A stretch of 64,000 nucleotides of DNA from assembly GCA_035502775.1 (NCBI GenBank), contig DATJUB010000013.1:1-64000 (forward strand). The letters run 5' to 3'. Shown here piece by piece: positions 9,009 to 17,600 of the stretch (position 1 is the stretch's first letter; each line of letters opens with the position of its first letter). Origin of the DNA: 67-14 sp035502775. Its GTDB lineage: Bacteria; Actinomycetota; Thermoleophilia; Solirubrobacterales; 70-9. The notes beneath the pieces are model-generated. The model searched no databases. It was not told where the DNA came from and was given only the letters and a program-made list of their open reading frames with translations. The position numbers and the translations under genes are program-made.

Positions 9009-11054
9009 ATGGCAAAGGACACCGAGAAGCTCATCCGACAGCTCTCCCTGATCTCTTTTCTCATGGCTCAGGGCAGGCCGGTATCGGCCCTGGAGATTAA
9101 GCGAGAGGTCGAGGGCTACAGCGTCATGAACGAAGACGCGTTCGCCCGTCGTTTCTATGCCGACCGGGCCGAGCTCGACAGCCTCGGGATCGAGCTTCAG
9201 GTCGACCGTCCGGGCGAGGGCTTCTTCGAAGCCGAGCTCTACTCACTGCCACCGGAGAACTTCTATCTGCCAGAGATCGAGTTCACCGACGACGAACTGG
9301 CGGCACTGCGCACCTCGCTCAGCCTGCTCACCGAAGGCGAGTTCGCCTACGCGGAGCCGCTGCGCCTCGCGCTCCAGCAGGTTGCCTGGGGGCATCCGAA
9401 TCCCCTCTCGGACCCGGACAACACCCCGGTCTCGATGGCCAAGTTCGCATCCACCTCCTCGCGCGATCTCACCCAGCGCCTGGCGAGGATCGAAACCGCG
9501 ATCTCTCGGCACAAGACGATCACCTTCAAGTACCACACGATGCAGCGCGACGAGACCTCCGAGCGCCGCATTGATCCTTATCACCTCGTCTTCCGCGGCG
9601 GGCAGTTCTATCTGATCGGCTACGCCCACGAGCGTGAGGCGGTCAGGGTCTTCCGGCTCTCCCGCATCCAGGGCAAGGTCGGGTACGCGACCAAGTCCGA
9701 GCACGATTTCACCCCGCCGGAGGAGTTCGAACGGCGCGACTACGCCGATCTGGCCGATTGGCAGCTGGGCGAGACCGCCGGCACGGCCCGGATCTTCTTC
9801 CGCGACCGGATCGCCTGGCTGATCGAACGCGACTTCGGCCGTCACGGCACGGTCACCCGTCAGGAAGCCGGCGACGGCGGCGAGGGGATCATCCTGGAGA
9901 CCTCGTACGCCAGCGAGCGCGAACTGCTGGCCTGGGTGCTGCGCTGGCGGCAGAACGCCGAGGTGCTCGATCCGCCGGAGCTGCGGCAGCTCGCGGCCGA
10001 GCGGATGAGCCTGCTGCGTGACCGGCACGTCAACGGCTTCAAGATCGCCGCGACCACCGAGGGCATCGCGCCGCCGGCCAAGGAACGGCGCCAGCGCAAC
10101 AAGGACCGCTCCTCGGCCGCGATCCGCCCGGAGCGATTCGGGCGGCTGGTCACCCTGGCCGGCATGCTGATCGGCGCGGCCAAGGAGAACAGACGGCTCT
10201 CGGTCAGCGACCTCTGCCAGCGGCTCGAGCTGTCCGACGACGAGCTCCGTGACGACATCGACGTTCTCAACGTGGTCAATTTCGGCGGTGGCACCTATGT
10301 GCTCTACGCCGAGATCAAGGGTGACGAGATCGAGGTCGATTCCGAGCCCTACGGCGATTCCTTCGCCCGCCCGGCCCGTCTGCTTCCGCTCGAGGCCAAG
10401 GCTCTCGTCGCGGCGATCGACCTCGTCGGCGATCACCTGCCGCAGACCCGTCTGGACTCGGCGCGAGGGAAGATCGTCGACGCGCTCGGTCACGATCCGG
10501 CCCGGGAGGGATTGGCGATCGCGCTCGATTCCGGTGGAGCCGAAGCGGCCCGTGTGGTCAACCGCGCGATCGCCCAGCGCCGGGTGCTGGAGCTCACCTA
10601 TTACAAGGAGAACGAGGACACCTTCTCCGAACGCCGGGTCGAGCCGTACCGCCTGGAGAATGGGCGTGAAGGCTGGTATGTCGAGTGCTACGACCTCGAT
10701 CGTGAGGCGATCCGCCATTTCAAGCTGGACCGGATCAAGGTCGCGACCATCTCCGAGGAGTCGTTCGAAGCCCGGCCCGAGGCGGTCGAGATGGCCGGAG
10801 TCGAAGGCTGGATGAGTGGCGGCGAGGTCCCCGAAGCCTCGGTCGCCCGTGTGTGGGTCTCGCCGGAGCGTTCCCGCTGGCTGCGGGAGGAGCGGAACGT
10901 GGTCGAGGAGCTCACCGACGGCTCGGTCGTGGTCGAGCTGCCCTATGCGGGAACCTCGTGGCTGGTCCGCGAGATTCTCCGCGGTGCCGGTGACCTCGTC
11001 GTGCTCGATCCGCCCGAGGCCCGTGAGGCGATCAGCAAGGAACTGGCCGTCTAG
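9009..11054 (+). CDS. Fused PafB-PafC-like WYL-domain transcription activator
   Basis: The 681-residue protein is two HTH-WYL modules in tandem. Module 1 (about 1-335) has an N-terminal winged helix and the WYL segment RRIDPYHLVFRGGQFYLIGY. Module 2 (about 370-681) repeats it with RRVEPYRLENGREGWYVECY. In Actinobacteria PafB and PafC are separate or fused and together activate the LexA-independent DNA damage regulon, with single-stranded DNA as the proposed signal. This length and order match the fused form. No proteasome or Pup genes lie in the window, so the functional link rests on domain architecture. The downstream MBL gene starts 31 bases later and may share its transcript. Confidence 0.9.
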   Translation: MAKDTEKLIRQLSLISFLMAQGRPVSALEIKREVEGYSVMNEDAFARRFYADRAELDSLGIELQVDRPGEGFFEAELYSLPPENFYLPEIEFTDDELAALRTSLSLLTEGEFAYAEPLRLALQQVAWGHPNPLSDPDNTPVSMAKFASTSSRDLTQRLARIETAISRHKTITFKYHTMQRDETSERRIDPYHLVFRGGQFYLIGYAHEREAVRVFRLSRIQGKVGYATKSEHDFTPPEEFERRDYADLADWQLGETAGTARIFFRDRIAWLIERDFGRHGTVTRQEAGDGGEGIILETSYASERELLAWVLRWRQNAEVLDPPELRQLAAERMSLLRDRHVNGFKIAATTEGIAPPAKERRQRNKDRSSAAIRPERFGRLVTLAGMLIGAAKENRRLSVSDLCQRLELSDDELRDDIDVLNVVNFGGGTYVLYAEIKGDEIEVDSEPYGDSFARPARLLPLEAKALVAAIDLVGDHLPQTRLDSARGKIVDALGHDPAREGLAIALDSGGAEAARVVNRAIAQRRVLELTYYKENEDTFSERRVEPYRLENGREGWYVECYDLDREAIRHFKLDRIKVATISEESFEARPEAVEMAGVEGWMSGGEVPEASVARVWVSPERSRWLREERNVVEELTDGSVVVELPYAGTSWLVREILRGAGDLVVLDPPEAREAISKELAV

Positions 11055-11085
11055 AGCGGCCGGTTTCGTCCGCCTGCCAGCGCGC

Positions 11086-11820
11086 ATGGAAGTCACCGAC
11101 GCCGAAGCCCCCGGGCATCCCGAGATCTACCGTGTCGTCGCCGACAACCCGGGGCCGATGACGCTCACCGGCACCAACACCTATCTGTACGGATCCGATC
11201 CCTGCTGGGTGATCGATCCGGGGCCGGAGGACGAGCGCCACACCGCCGCGGTGAAGAAGGCGGCGGCCGACCGGGGAGGTATCGGCGGGGTTCTGCTGAC
11301 CCATTCCCATCACGACCACTCGGGCGGAGTCGAGGCGGTGGGTGTCCCCCTGTCCGAGAATGTCGACGGCGAGAGATTCGGTGGCCTGACCGCGGTCGCC
11401 ACACCCGGACACGCGATCGACCACTTCTGCTATTTCACCGACGACGGGGTCTGTTTCAGCGGTGATCTGATCCTCGGCTGGGGATCCACCTATGTGCCGC
11501 CGGACGGCGGCTCGCTGACCTCCTACATGGAGTCGCTGAGGCTGGTTCGGGACCGCCGGCCGTCCCTGATCTGTCCGGCCCACGGTCCCTTCATCACCGA
11601 TCCGGCGGCCAAGGTCGAGGAGTACCTTGAGCATCGCGAGTCGAGAGAGCGCGGGCTGATCGAGGCGATGGACCGGGGGGTGCGTTCGCGCATGGCGCTG
11701 CTGGATGAGGTCTGGTCCGATGTCCACGAGCAGCTGCGGCCCGCCGCCAACGTCGTGATGGAGGCACATCTGCAGAAATTGGAGACCGAGGGACGTCTGC
11801 CGGCGGACCTCGGCGAGTGA
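11086..11820 (+). CDS. MBL-fold metallo-hydrolase (LACTB2-like)
   Basis: The 244-residue protein has the metal-binding motif THSHHDHSGG (near residue 75), a second metal histidine in TPGHAIDHFCYF and the Asp in FSGDLILGWGS, all normal for the metallo-beta-lactamase fold. NPGPMTLTGTNTYL at the N terminus matches the LACTB2-like hydrolase/endoribonuclease group. The substrate is not evident. The reading frame stays open upstream to 10816, overlapping the previous gene, but homology begins at ATG 11086. It ends 28 bases before the PPOX gene. Confidence 0.9.
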   Translation: MEVTDAEAPGHPEIYRVVADNPGPMTLTGTNTYLYGSDPCWVIDPGPEDERHTAAVKKAAADRGGIGGVLLTHSHHDHSGGVEAVGVPLSENVDGERFGGLTAVATPGHAIDHFCYFTDDGVCFSGDLILGWGSTYVPPDGGSLTSYMESLRLVRDRRPSLICPAHGPFITDPAAKVEEYLEHRESRERGLIEAMDRGVRSRMALLDEVWSDVHEQLRPAANVVMEAHLQKLETEGRLPADLGE

Positions 11821-11848
11821 TCCGCCGGAGACCGTCAGGAGGCACGCC

Positions 11849-12316
11849 GTGAACCGTCGCAAGCAGATAGAGATGAGCCCCGAAGAGATCCTGGCCTTCC
11901 TCGAGCAGGAGAGGGTCGTGGTCGCGAGCAGCATCGGTCCGCGGGGATGGCCGCACTCGATGCCCCTCTGGTACGTCGTGCGGGACGGGACGATCTGGGC
12001 CTGGACTTTCCGCAAGTCGCAGAAGATCAAGAATCTTCAGCGCGATCCCCGGGCCACGGTGCTGGTCGAGGCGGGACACGAGTACTCGGAGCTCCGCGGG
12101 ATCCAGCTCGAGACCGAGGCGGTGCTTCACGACGATCTCGATCTCGTGGCCGGTTTCGCCGAGCAGCTCACCCGGCGCTACGCGCCCGACGGCGAGGCGC
12201 CCTCGCCCGAGGCTCTGGAGGCGTTTCGGGCCCAGGCGCCGAAGCGCACCGTGATCGAGTTCAGGCCGGTGCGCACGGTCAGCTGGGACCACCGCAAGCT
12301 GGGTGGGGTCTACTGA
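11849..12316 (+). CDS. Pyridoxamine 5'-phosphate oxidase-fold protein (PPOX class)
   Basis: A 155-residue split-barrel flavin or F420-binding protein. The features are VVASSIGPRGWPHSMPLWYV, then WTFRKSQKIKNLQRDPRATV, the standard cofactor-binding layout of PPOX/F420-dependent oxidoreductases. Start GTG 11849 is set by a perfect AGGAGG at 11837-11842, 6 bases upstream. FMN or F420 cannot be told apart here. It closes the + strand set that begins with the PafBC-like gene. Confidence 0.88.
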   Translation: MNRRKQIEMSPEEILAFLEQERVVVASSIGPRGWPHSMPLWYVVRDGTIWAWTFRKSQKIKNLQRDPRATVLVEAGHEYSELRGIQLETEAVLHDDLDLVAGFAEQLTRRYAPDGEAPSPEALEAFRAQAPKRTVIEFRPVRTVSWDHRKLGGVY

Positions 12317-12343
12317 TCTCTCACCGATAGCATGGCGCTCCAT

Positions 12344-13327
12344 ATGGCGAAGAGAGCGTTGGTTACGGGCATCACCGGGCAGGACGGCAGCTATATGGCG
12401 CAGTTCCTGCTCGACAAGGGGTACGAGGTACACGGGATGGTGAGGCGCCGGTCGAGTGAGAGCTTCGAACGCCTGACCTCGATCCGGGACCGGATCACGC
12501 TTCACAGTGGCGACCTGCTCGACTCGCAGTCGCTGATGACCGTGCTCCGGGAGTCGAAGCCCGACGAGATCTACAACCTCGCGGCGATGTCCTTCGTGCC
12601 CACCTCCTGGTCGCAGCCCACCCTGACCGCCGAGTTCACCGGTGTCGGCGTCACGAGACTGCTGGAGGCGATTCGCGAGGTCTGCCCGGAAGTGCGCTTC
12701 TACCAGGCCTCGTCCAGCGAGATGTTCGGAAGGGTCCAGCAGATTCCCCAGTCGGAGTCCACGCCCTTCTATCCACGGAGCCCGTACGGCGTTGCCAAGG
12801 TCTACGGCCATTTCATCACGGTCAACTACCGGGAGAGCTACGGACTGCATGCCTCCTCGGGGATTCTGTTCAACCACGAGAGTCCCCGCCGCGGCCTGGA
12901 GTTCGTCACCCGCAAGGTCACCCACACGGCGGCGGCGATCAAGCTCGGCATGCGGGACGAGCTGGCGCTCGGCAACCTCGATGCCAGGCGGGACTGGGGG
13001 TACACCCCCGACTTCGTCGAGGCGATGTGGCTGATGCTCCAGCAGGAAGAGGCGGGCGACTACGTGGTCGGCACCGGCATCGCCCACTCCGTTCAGGACC
13101 TGGTCGATATCGCGTTCGACCACATTGGTCTCGACCCGGCCGCATACGTGCGGCAGGATCCCGACCTTCTGCGGCCGGCCGAGGTCGACGTGCTGCTGGC
13201 CGATCCGAGCAAGGCGAAACGGGAGCTCGGCTGGGAGCCGCGCACCGACTTCCAGGCGCTGATCCGGCTGATGGTCGACGCCGACATCGAACGTCTGCGG
13301 GCCGGCGTTCCGGTCGCCACCGCCTAG
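12344..13327 (+). CDS. gmd: GDP-mannose 4,6-dehydratase
   Basis: Makes GDP-4-keto-6-deoxy-mannose, precursor of GDP-fucose and GDP-rhamnose. The 327-residue SDR opens with ALVTGITGQDGSYMAQFLLD, has HGMVRRRSS, the active-site Ser and Glu in YQASSSEMFG, the catalytic YxxxK in SPYGVAKVYGH and the Gmd signature ILFNHESPRRGLEFVTRK. An alternative ATG at 12332 adds four residues. It converges with the fcl gene (9 bases between ends), whose product would take its product further to GDP-fucose. Confidence 0.96.
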   Translation: MAKRALVTGITGQDGSYMAQFLLDKGYEVHGMVRRRSSESFERLTSIRDRITLHSGDLLDSQSLMTVLRESKPDEIYNLAAMSFVPTSWSQPTLTAEFTGVGVTRLLEAIREVCPEVRFYQASSSEMFGRVQQIPQSESTPFYPRSPYGVAKVYGHFITVNYRESYGLHASSGILFNHESPRRGLEFVTRKVTHTAAAIKLGMRDELALGNLDARRDWGYTPDFVEAMWLMLQQEEAGDYVVGTGIAHSVQDLVDIAFDHIGLDPAAYVRQDPDLLRPAEVDVLLADPSKAKRELGWEPRTDFQALIRLMVDADIERLRAGVPVATA

Positions 13328-13335
13328 AGGTCCGT

Positions 13336-14289
13336 TCAGGCGGTCGGCCGGTTCCGCCAGTAGGCGACGGTTTCGGCGAGGCCGTCGGCGAGGCCGATCT
13401 CCGACTCGAACCCGAACAGGTCGCGGGCCCGGCTCACTTCGAGGCTGCGTTTGGGCTGGCCATCGGGCTGGCTCGGTTCCCACTCGATCGCGCCGCTGAA
13501 TCCGGTCAGGTTCCTGATCATCTCGGCCAGATCCCTGATCGTGGTCTCGGTGCCGGTTCCGACATTGACCGGTTCGGTCGACTCGAGATGCTCGGCGGCG
13601 AGGAGCAGGGCTCTCGCCGCGTCCTCCACATAGAGAAACTCGCGGGAAGCGGTACCGGTCCCCCAGAGCTGGACAGAATCGGCACCGGCATCGGCGGCAT
13701 CGCTGAACTTGCGCACGAGTGCCGGGATCACGTGACTGTCCTCCAGATCGAAGTCGTCCCCCGGTCCGTACAGGTTGGCGAGGATCGGCATGACCGCGTC
13801 GAGGCCGTACTGCCGATGATAGGTATCGGTCAACTCCTGCGCGACCCGCTTCGCGATGCCGTACGGGGCGTTCGTCTCCTCGGGATACCCGTTCCAGATG
13901 TCGTCCTCCCTGAACGGGACGTCGGTGAATTTCGGATAGGCACAGACACTGCCGGCCGTCACCAGCTTCTCGGTCCCGGCCGCGATCGCGGCGTCGAACA
14001 CGTTGATCGCCATGAGCACGTTGTCGCGGAGCAGGGGAGCCGGATTCTTCCGGTTGTAGCCGATGCCGCCCACGTTGGCGGCCAGGTTGATCACCAGCTG
14101 GGCACCATCGAGCGCACGGCGGGCCGCCTCGGGGTCGAGCAGATCGAACTCGCCGGAACGGATCACCTTCACCTCGGCGCCGAGCTCGGCGGCACGGCGC
14201 GCGACGACGCTTCCGAGAAAGCCACCGCCTCCGGTGATCGCCACGCGGCGTTCGGACCAGAATGAGGGATCGGGTCGGGTGGTGGTCAA
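13336..14289 (-). CDS. fcl: GDP-L-fucose synthase (GDP-4-keto-6-deoxymannose epimerase/reductase)
   Basis: The 317-residue extended SDR has AITGGGGFLGSVVARRAAEL, the family segment NVGGIGYNRKNPAPLLRDN, the active-site Ser region GSVCAYPKF and catalytic YxxxK in NAPYGIAKR. These match GDP-fucose synthase, which pairs with Gmd next door. The frame is open to GTG 14397, but homology starts near TTG 14289. A -10-like TACGAT (14301-14296 on the minus strand) is 6 bases before that TTG, which supports a leaderless start there. Confidence 0.92.
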   Translation of the reverse strand: MTTTRPDPSFWSERRVAITGGGGFLGSVVARRAAELGAEVKVIRSGEFDLLDPEAARRALDGAQLVINLAANVGGIGYNRKNPAPLLRDNVLMAINVFDAAIAAGTEKLVTAGSVCAYPKFTDVPFREDDIWNGYPEETNAPYGIAKRVAQELTDTYHRQYGLDAVMPILANLYGPGDDFDLEDSHVIPALVRKFSDAADAGADSVQLWGTGTASREFLYVEDAARALLLAAEHLESTEPVNVGTGTETTIRDLAEMIRNLTGFSGAIEWEPSQPDGQPKRSLEVSRARDLFGFESEIGLADGLAETVAYWRNRPTA

Positions 14290-14408
14290 GGGCCGATCGT
14301 ATCGCTGAGCGGTGAAGAGCCCACTCCTCGGATGCGGATCCAGACCGAAACTATGAACATTCCGATCTGTTCCAGCCTTGGAGTCTCGTCCACTCACCGG
14401 AGGAAGTC

Positions 14409-16490
14409 ATGTCGCTCAGATTTTCCCATGGATCGCCCGTTTTCCTGCTGATTCTCGTCATTGCGTCGACGCTGGCGGTGATGCCCGCCGGGGCCGGCGG
14501 ATCTCAGGGGCTGAAAGAGGTCGACTCGTGGGGCGGCACCTGGCAGCGCCCGCTTTTCTCGGGATCCGGGGTTGCTTCCTCGGCGAGCGGCGACGTGTTC
14601 GTCACCGACGACGGTGCCGACCGGGTCGTCAAGTTCGGGCCGGACGGACAGATCGAGACCAGCTGGAGCACCGGCCGGCCCGAGGACGGGGAGTTCGGGA
14701 GCGAGCCCGCGGGAGTCGCGGTCGATGGCGCCGAGAACGTCTACGTGGCCGACTCGGTCCACTCGAGCGTCAAGAAGTACTCGCCCACGGGGAGTTTCAT
14801 CAAGTCTTGGTACGTGAATTCATCAAACCCGACGAGCCTTCGGGGGATCGCCTTCGAATCCGGCTCGATCTTCGTTCTCCGGGACTCGGAGGTGAAGCGA
14901 TTCGACCCGGACGGGAACGAACTCGACTCCTGGGGAGGTTTCGAGACGACGCGGTTCTCGGATCCGGTGATCGCCGGTGACGCCGATGGCCACCTTCTCG
15001 TGGCGGGTACGACCCTCGTGGACCGGGACGCCACCAAGACCATCTACCGCTTCGGCCTCGATGGGACACCCCTTTCCGCATGGGAAACCCCGGCCGCTCT
15101 GAAGACGGCGTCGATCGGCCACTCTCCGAATCTCGAGATCGTCGGGATCAAGGGATACGAGGGACTCGCCCCACGCGGTGACGGCGGGGTGTTCGCCTCG
15201 TATGAGGGAGGTCCGAACCGGGTCGAGTCACTGTCGCCGGCAGGAACGCCCGAAGGCGGGTTCGGCGACCCGGCAGGTCCCGCCGGCACCCTCGCCGTGA
15301 CTCCCGACTCGCACTTCTGGCTCGCCACCGAAAGCTCCGTCGATGAGCTGGCGGCGGACGGAACGCGGATCAGGAACCTGGAGGATCCCGCCTTTCCCAA
15401 ATACGCCGACCGCCGGGGAGACGGTCTCTTCAACCGGATCGACTCTCTCTCGGTCGGCACGGACGGCCGGGTGCTTGCGACCGACAGCGGGAATTGGCGG
15501 CTTCAGCGGTTCGGTCCCACCGGAGAGTTCGAAAGTCTCGCCGACACACCCGCCGATCTCCCGGGCCGGGTGTTCTCGATCCCCCTGGGATCGGACGAGA
15601 ACGCGATCCTCGATGCGGCCGGCAGACGATTGATCCGGTACTCGGGGACGGGCGCCGAGATCGGCCGGTCGGCCGTGGATGTCGACGGGGATCAGATCCT
15701 TGACGCGCTTCCGCAGGGCGAGGATGTGCTGATCCTGTCGGCCACACCCTTGACCGTGAGTCGTATCGATACCGAAGGCGAGGTCGTCGCCTCGTGGCGG
15801 GCGAGAAAGATCCAGAAGTCGGCCTCGGCGGCTTTCGCGCTCACCGCAAATGGCGGAGTAGTGATCCGGAACGGCTCGCTCATCCAGGAATACACGGCGG
15901 AGGGCCATTTCATCAGGGGCTGGAAGCTTCCGGCCCCGGTCAGGCAGCCGGCCCAGATTGCAGTCGACAGGCTGGGCCGGGTCCTCGTGCTCTCATGGGG
16001 ATTCAACGCCTCGGTCACCCGTCTCTCAGCGACCGGCCGCCCGCTGAACACAACCCGGGTGGGGTCACCCGGGCGGGCCATCACCAGGATGGCACTCGCT
16101 CCTTCGGGCGACGTCTACCTTGCCGGAGAAACTCGGACCCACCGGTACACACCGGGCCCGGAGAGCCTCGAGATCGATGCCGTCCGGATATCGGGGAACG
16201 GGATGTCGGCGAGGGTTCGCCTGTACCTGCCCGGCCCCGGCCGGGTCTCCCTGAAGGGAACCCGCACGATCCGGCCCGATCGCGCCAAGGCCGGCGAGGC
16301 CGGATTCACCACCCTCACGGTTCGGCTTCGCCACCCGTCGAAAAAGCGGCTCGCTCGAGGACACACTCTGAAACTGAACCCCCGGTTCGGTTTCAGCACG
16401 GCCGGACGGGAACCCCAGCGGGCCGGCACGAGGATCGTCCTGCGCAGGCAGTCAGTCCGGATCTCCTCCGCAACAAACCCGCCCGGCTAG
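14409..16490 (+). CDS. Secreted NHL-repeat beta-propeller protein
   Basis: A 693-residue exported protein. The N-terminal signal peptide is about residues 1-30 (FLLILVIASTLAVMPAGAGG). The body to about residue 580 is a run of NHL-like repeats such as GDVFVTDDGADRVVKFGPDG and ENVYVADSVHSSVKKYSPTG. The last 110 residues are a separate beta-rich tail with many basic residues. A strong GGAGGAAG precedes the ATG. It lies between the GDP-fucose genes and a secreted glycosidase-like protein, so a cell-surface binding role connected with the polymer is plausible but unproven. Confidence 0.88.
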   Translation: MSLRFSHGSPVFLLILVIASTLAVMPAGAGGSQGLKEVDSWGGTWQRPLFSGSGVASSASGDVFVTDDGADRVVKFGPDGQIETSWSTGRPEDGEFGSEPAGVAVDGAENVYVADSVHSSVKKYSPTGSFIKSWYVNSSNPTSLRGIAFESGSIFVLRDSEVKRFDPDGNELDSWGGFETTRFSDPVIAGDADGHLLVAGTTLVDRDATKTIYRFGLDGTPLSAWETPAALKTASIGHSPNLEIVGIKGYEGLAPRGDGGVFASYEGGPNRVESLSPAGTPEGGFGDPAGPAGTLAVTPDSHFWLATESSVDELAADGTRIRNLEDPAFPKYADRRGDGLFNRIDSLSVGTDGRVLATDSGNWRLQRFGPTGEFESLADTPADLPGRVFSIPLGSDENAILDAAGRRLIRYSGTGAEIGRSAVDVDGDQILDALPQGEDVLILSATPLTVSRIDTEGEVVASWRARKIQKSASAAFALTANGGVVIRNGSLIQEYTAEGHFIRGWKLPAPVRQPAQIAVDRLGRVLVLSWGFNASVTRLSATGRPLNTTRVGSPGRAITRMALAPSGDVYLAGETRTHRYTPGPESLEIDAVRISGNGMSARVRLYLPGPGRVSLKGTRTIRPDRAKAGEAGFTTLTVRLRHPSKKRLARGHTLKLNPRFGFSTAGREPQRAGTRIVLRRQSVRISSATNPPG

Positions 16491-16503
16491 GGTTTGCGGT
16501 TCG

Positions 16504-17589
16504 ATGAGCATCTCCGCGGACATCAGGAACAGGACCACCCGGTCCCTGCTCGTTCTGCTCGGATTCGCCGCCTTCCTGCTGCCGCTCACCGGTCCGGCCA
16601 AGGCCGCAGAACCGGATCCGTTCTACGGAGTCATCTCGCAGAGCCACATGTCGAACGACGAGTTCGACACGATGAAATGGGGCAGGCTCGGCTCCTTCCG
16701 GCTGCCGGTCGATTGGGGCACGGTGGACAACGGCAGGGGAGAGTACGACTGGGGCGCGCTCGACCACGCGGTCGAAGCGACCGCCAGGCGTGACATCGAG
16801 CTTCTGCCGGTGCTCTACAACACGCCCGCCTGGCTGGCCGGTGATCGCCGCCGGGTCCCGATCTGGAGCAGCTACGCGATCACCAAGTGGCGGACCTTCC
16901 TGCGCGCGCTCGTGCTCCGCTACGGAAGCGACGGCACCTTCTGGAGCGACAATCCCGACATTCCGGTCAAGCCGGTGACCAAGTGGCAGATCTGGAACGA
17001 ACCGAACATCAGGTATTTCGCCTATCCCGTGTCACCGAAGCGCTACGCGAAACTGCAGCGGATCTCGGCCGCGGCCATCCGTGGCGCCGATCCGGAGGCC
17101 AAGATCGTGACCGCCGGTTTCTACGCGAACGTGCCTGACGGCAAGGGAATGGATGCCGGGCCCTACATGAAGCGCCTCTACAAGATCCGATCTTTCCGGT
17201 CCAGCTTCGATATCGCGGCGATCCATCCCTATGCCCGAACCACCCGGGAATCGATCCAGCGCACCTACCCGATCCGCCGGGTGATGGACAGGAACGGAAA
17301 CCGCAACCGCAGGCTCGCCGTGACGGAGCTGGGCTGGGGTTCCGACTCGGCGACCGTCTTCGGCATGGGAGATCGCCAGAAGCAGGCCACCCAGCTCACA
17401 TCCGCCTATCGCGGTTTCCTCAACCATCGCAAGCGGCTGAAGCTCAGTTCCGTCTACTGGTTCAGCTGGTCCGACCTGCCGGTCGGTGCCAAGACCTGCG
17501 CCTTCTGCCTCGAGACCGGGCTCTTCGACAATGCGGGCGAAGCCAAGCCCGCCTGGTTCCGCCTGCTCGACTTCACCCACGACCTCTGA
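16504..17589 (+). CDS. Secreted glycosidase-like protein (clan GH-A, family A member 1)
   Basis: A 361-residue protein with signal peptide (about 1-33, SLLVLLGFAAFLLPLTGPAKA) and a TIM-barrel glycoside hydrolase domain. The acid/base candidate is Glu166 in KWQIWNEPN and the nucleophile candidate is Glu275 in VTELGWGS, the spacing and motifs of clan GH-A (GH39/GH5-like). A CxxC (TCAFC) lies near the C terminus. It has two relatives in the window (19626 and 47516). Both catalytic glutamates are present, so it may be active on a surface polysaccharide; the substrate is unknown. A -10-like TAGGGT lies 10 bases before the ATG. Confidence 0.88.
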   Translation: MSISADIRNRTTRSLLVLLGFAAFLLPLTGPAKAAEPDPFYGVISQSHMSNDEFDTMKWGRLGSFRLPVDWGTVDNGRGEYDWGALDHAVEATARRDIELLPVLYNTPAWLAGDRRRVPIWSSYAITKWRTFLRALVLRYGSDGTFWSDNPDIPVKPVTKWQIWNEPNIRYFAYPVSPKRYAKLQRISAAAIRGADPEAKIVTAGFYANVPDGKGMDAGPYMKRLYKIRSFRSSFDIAAIHPYARTTRESIQRTYPIRRVMDRNGNRNRRLAVTELGWGSDSATVFGMGDRQKQATQLTSAYRGFLNHRKRLKLSSVYWFSWSDLPVGAKTCAFCLETGLFDNAGEAKPAWFRLLDFTHDL

Positions 17590-17600
17590 GCGGATCGCCG

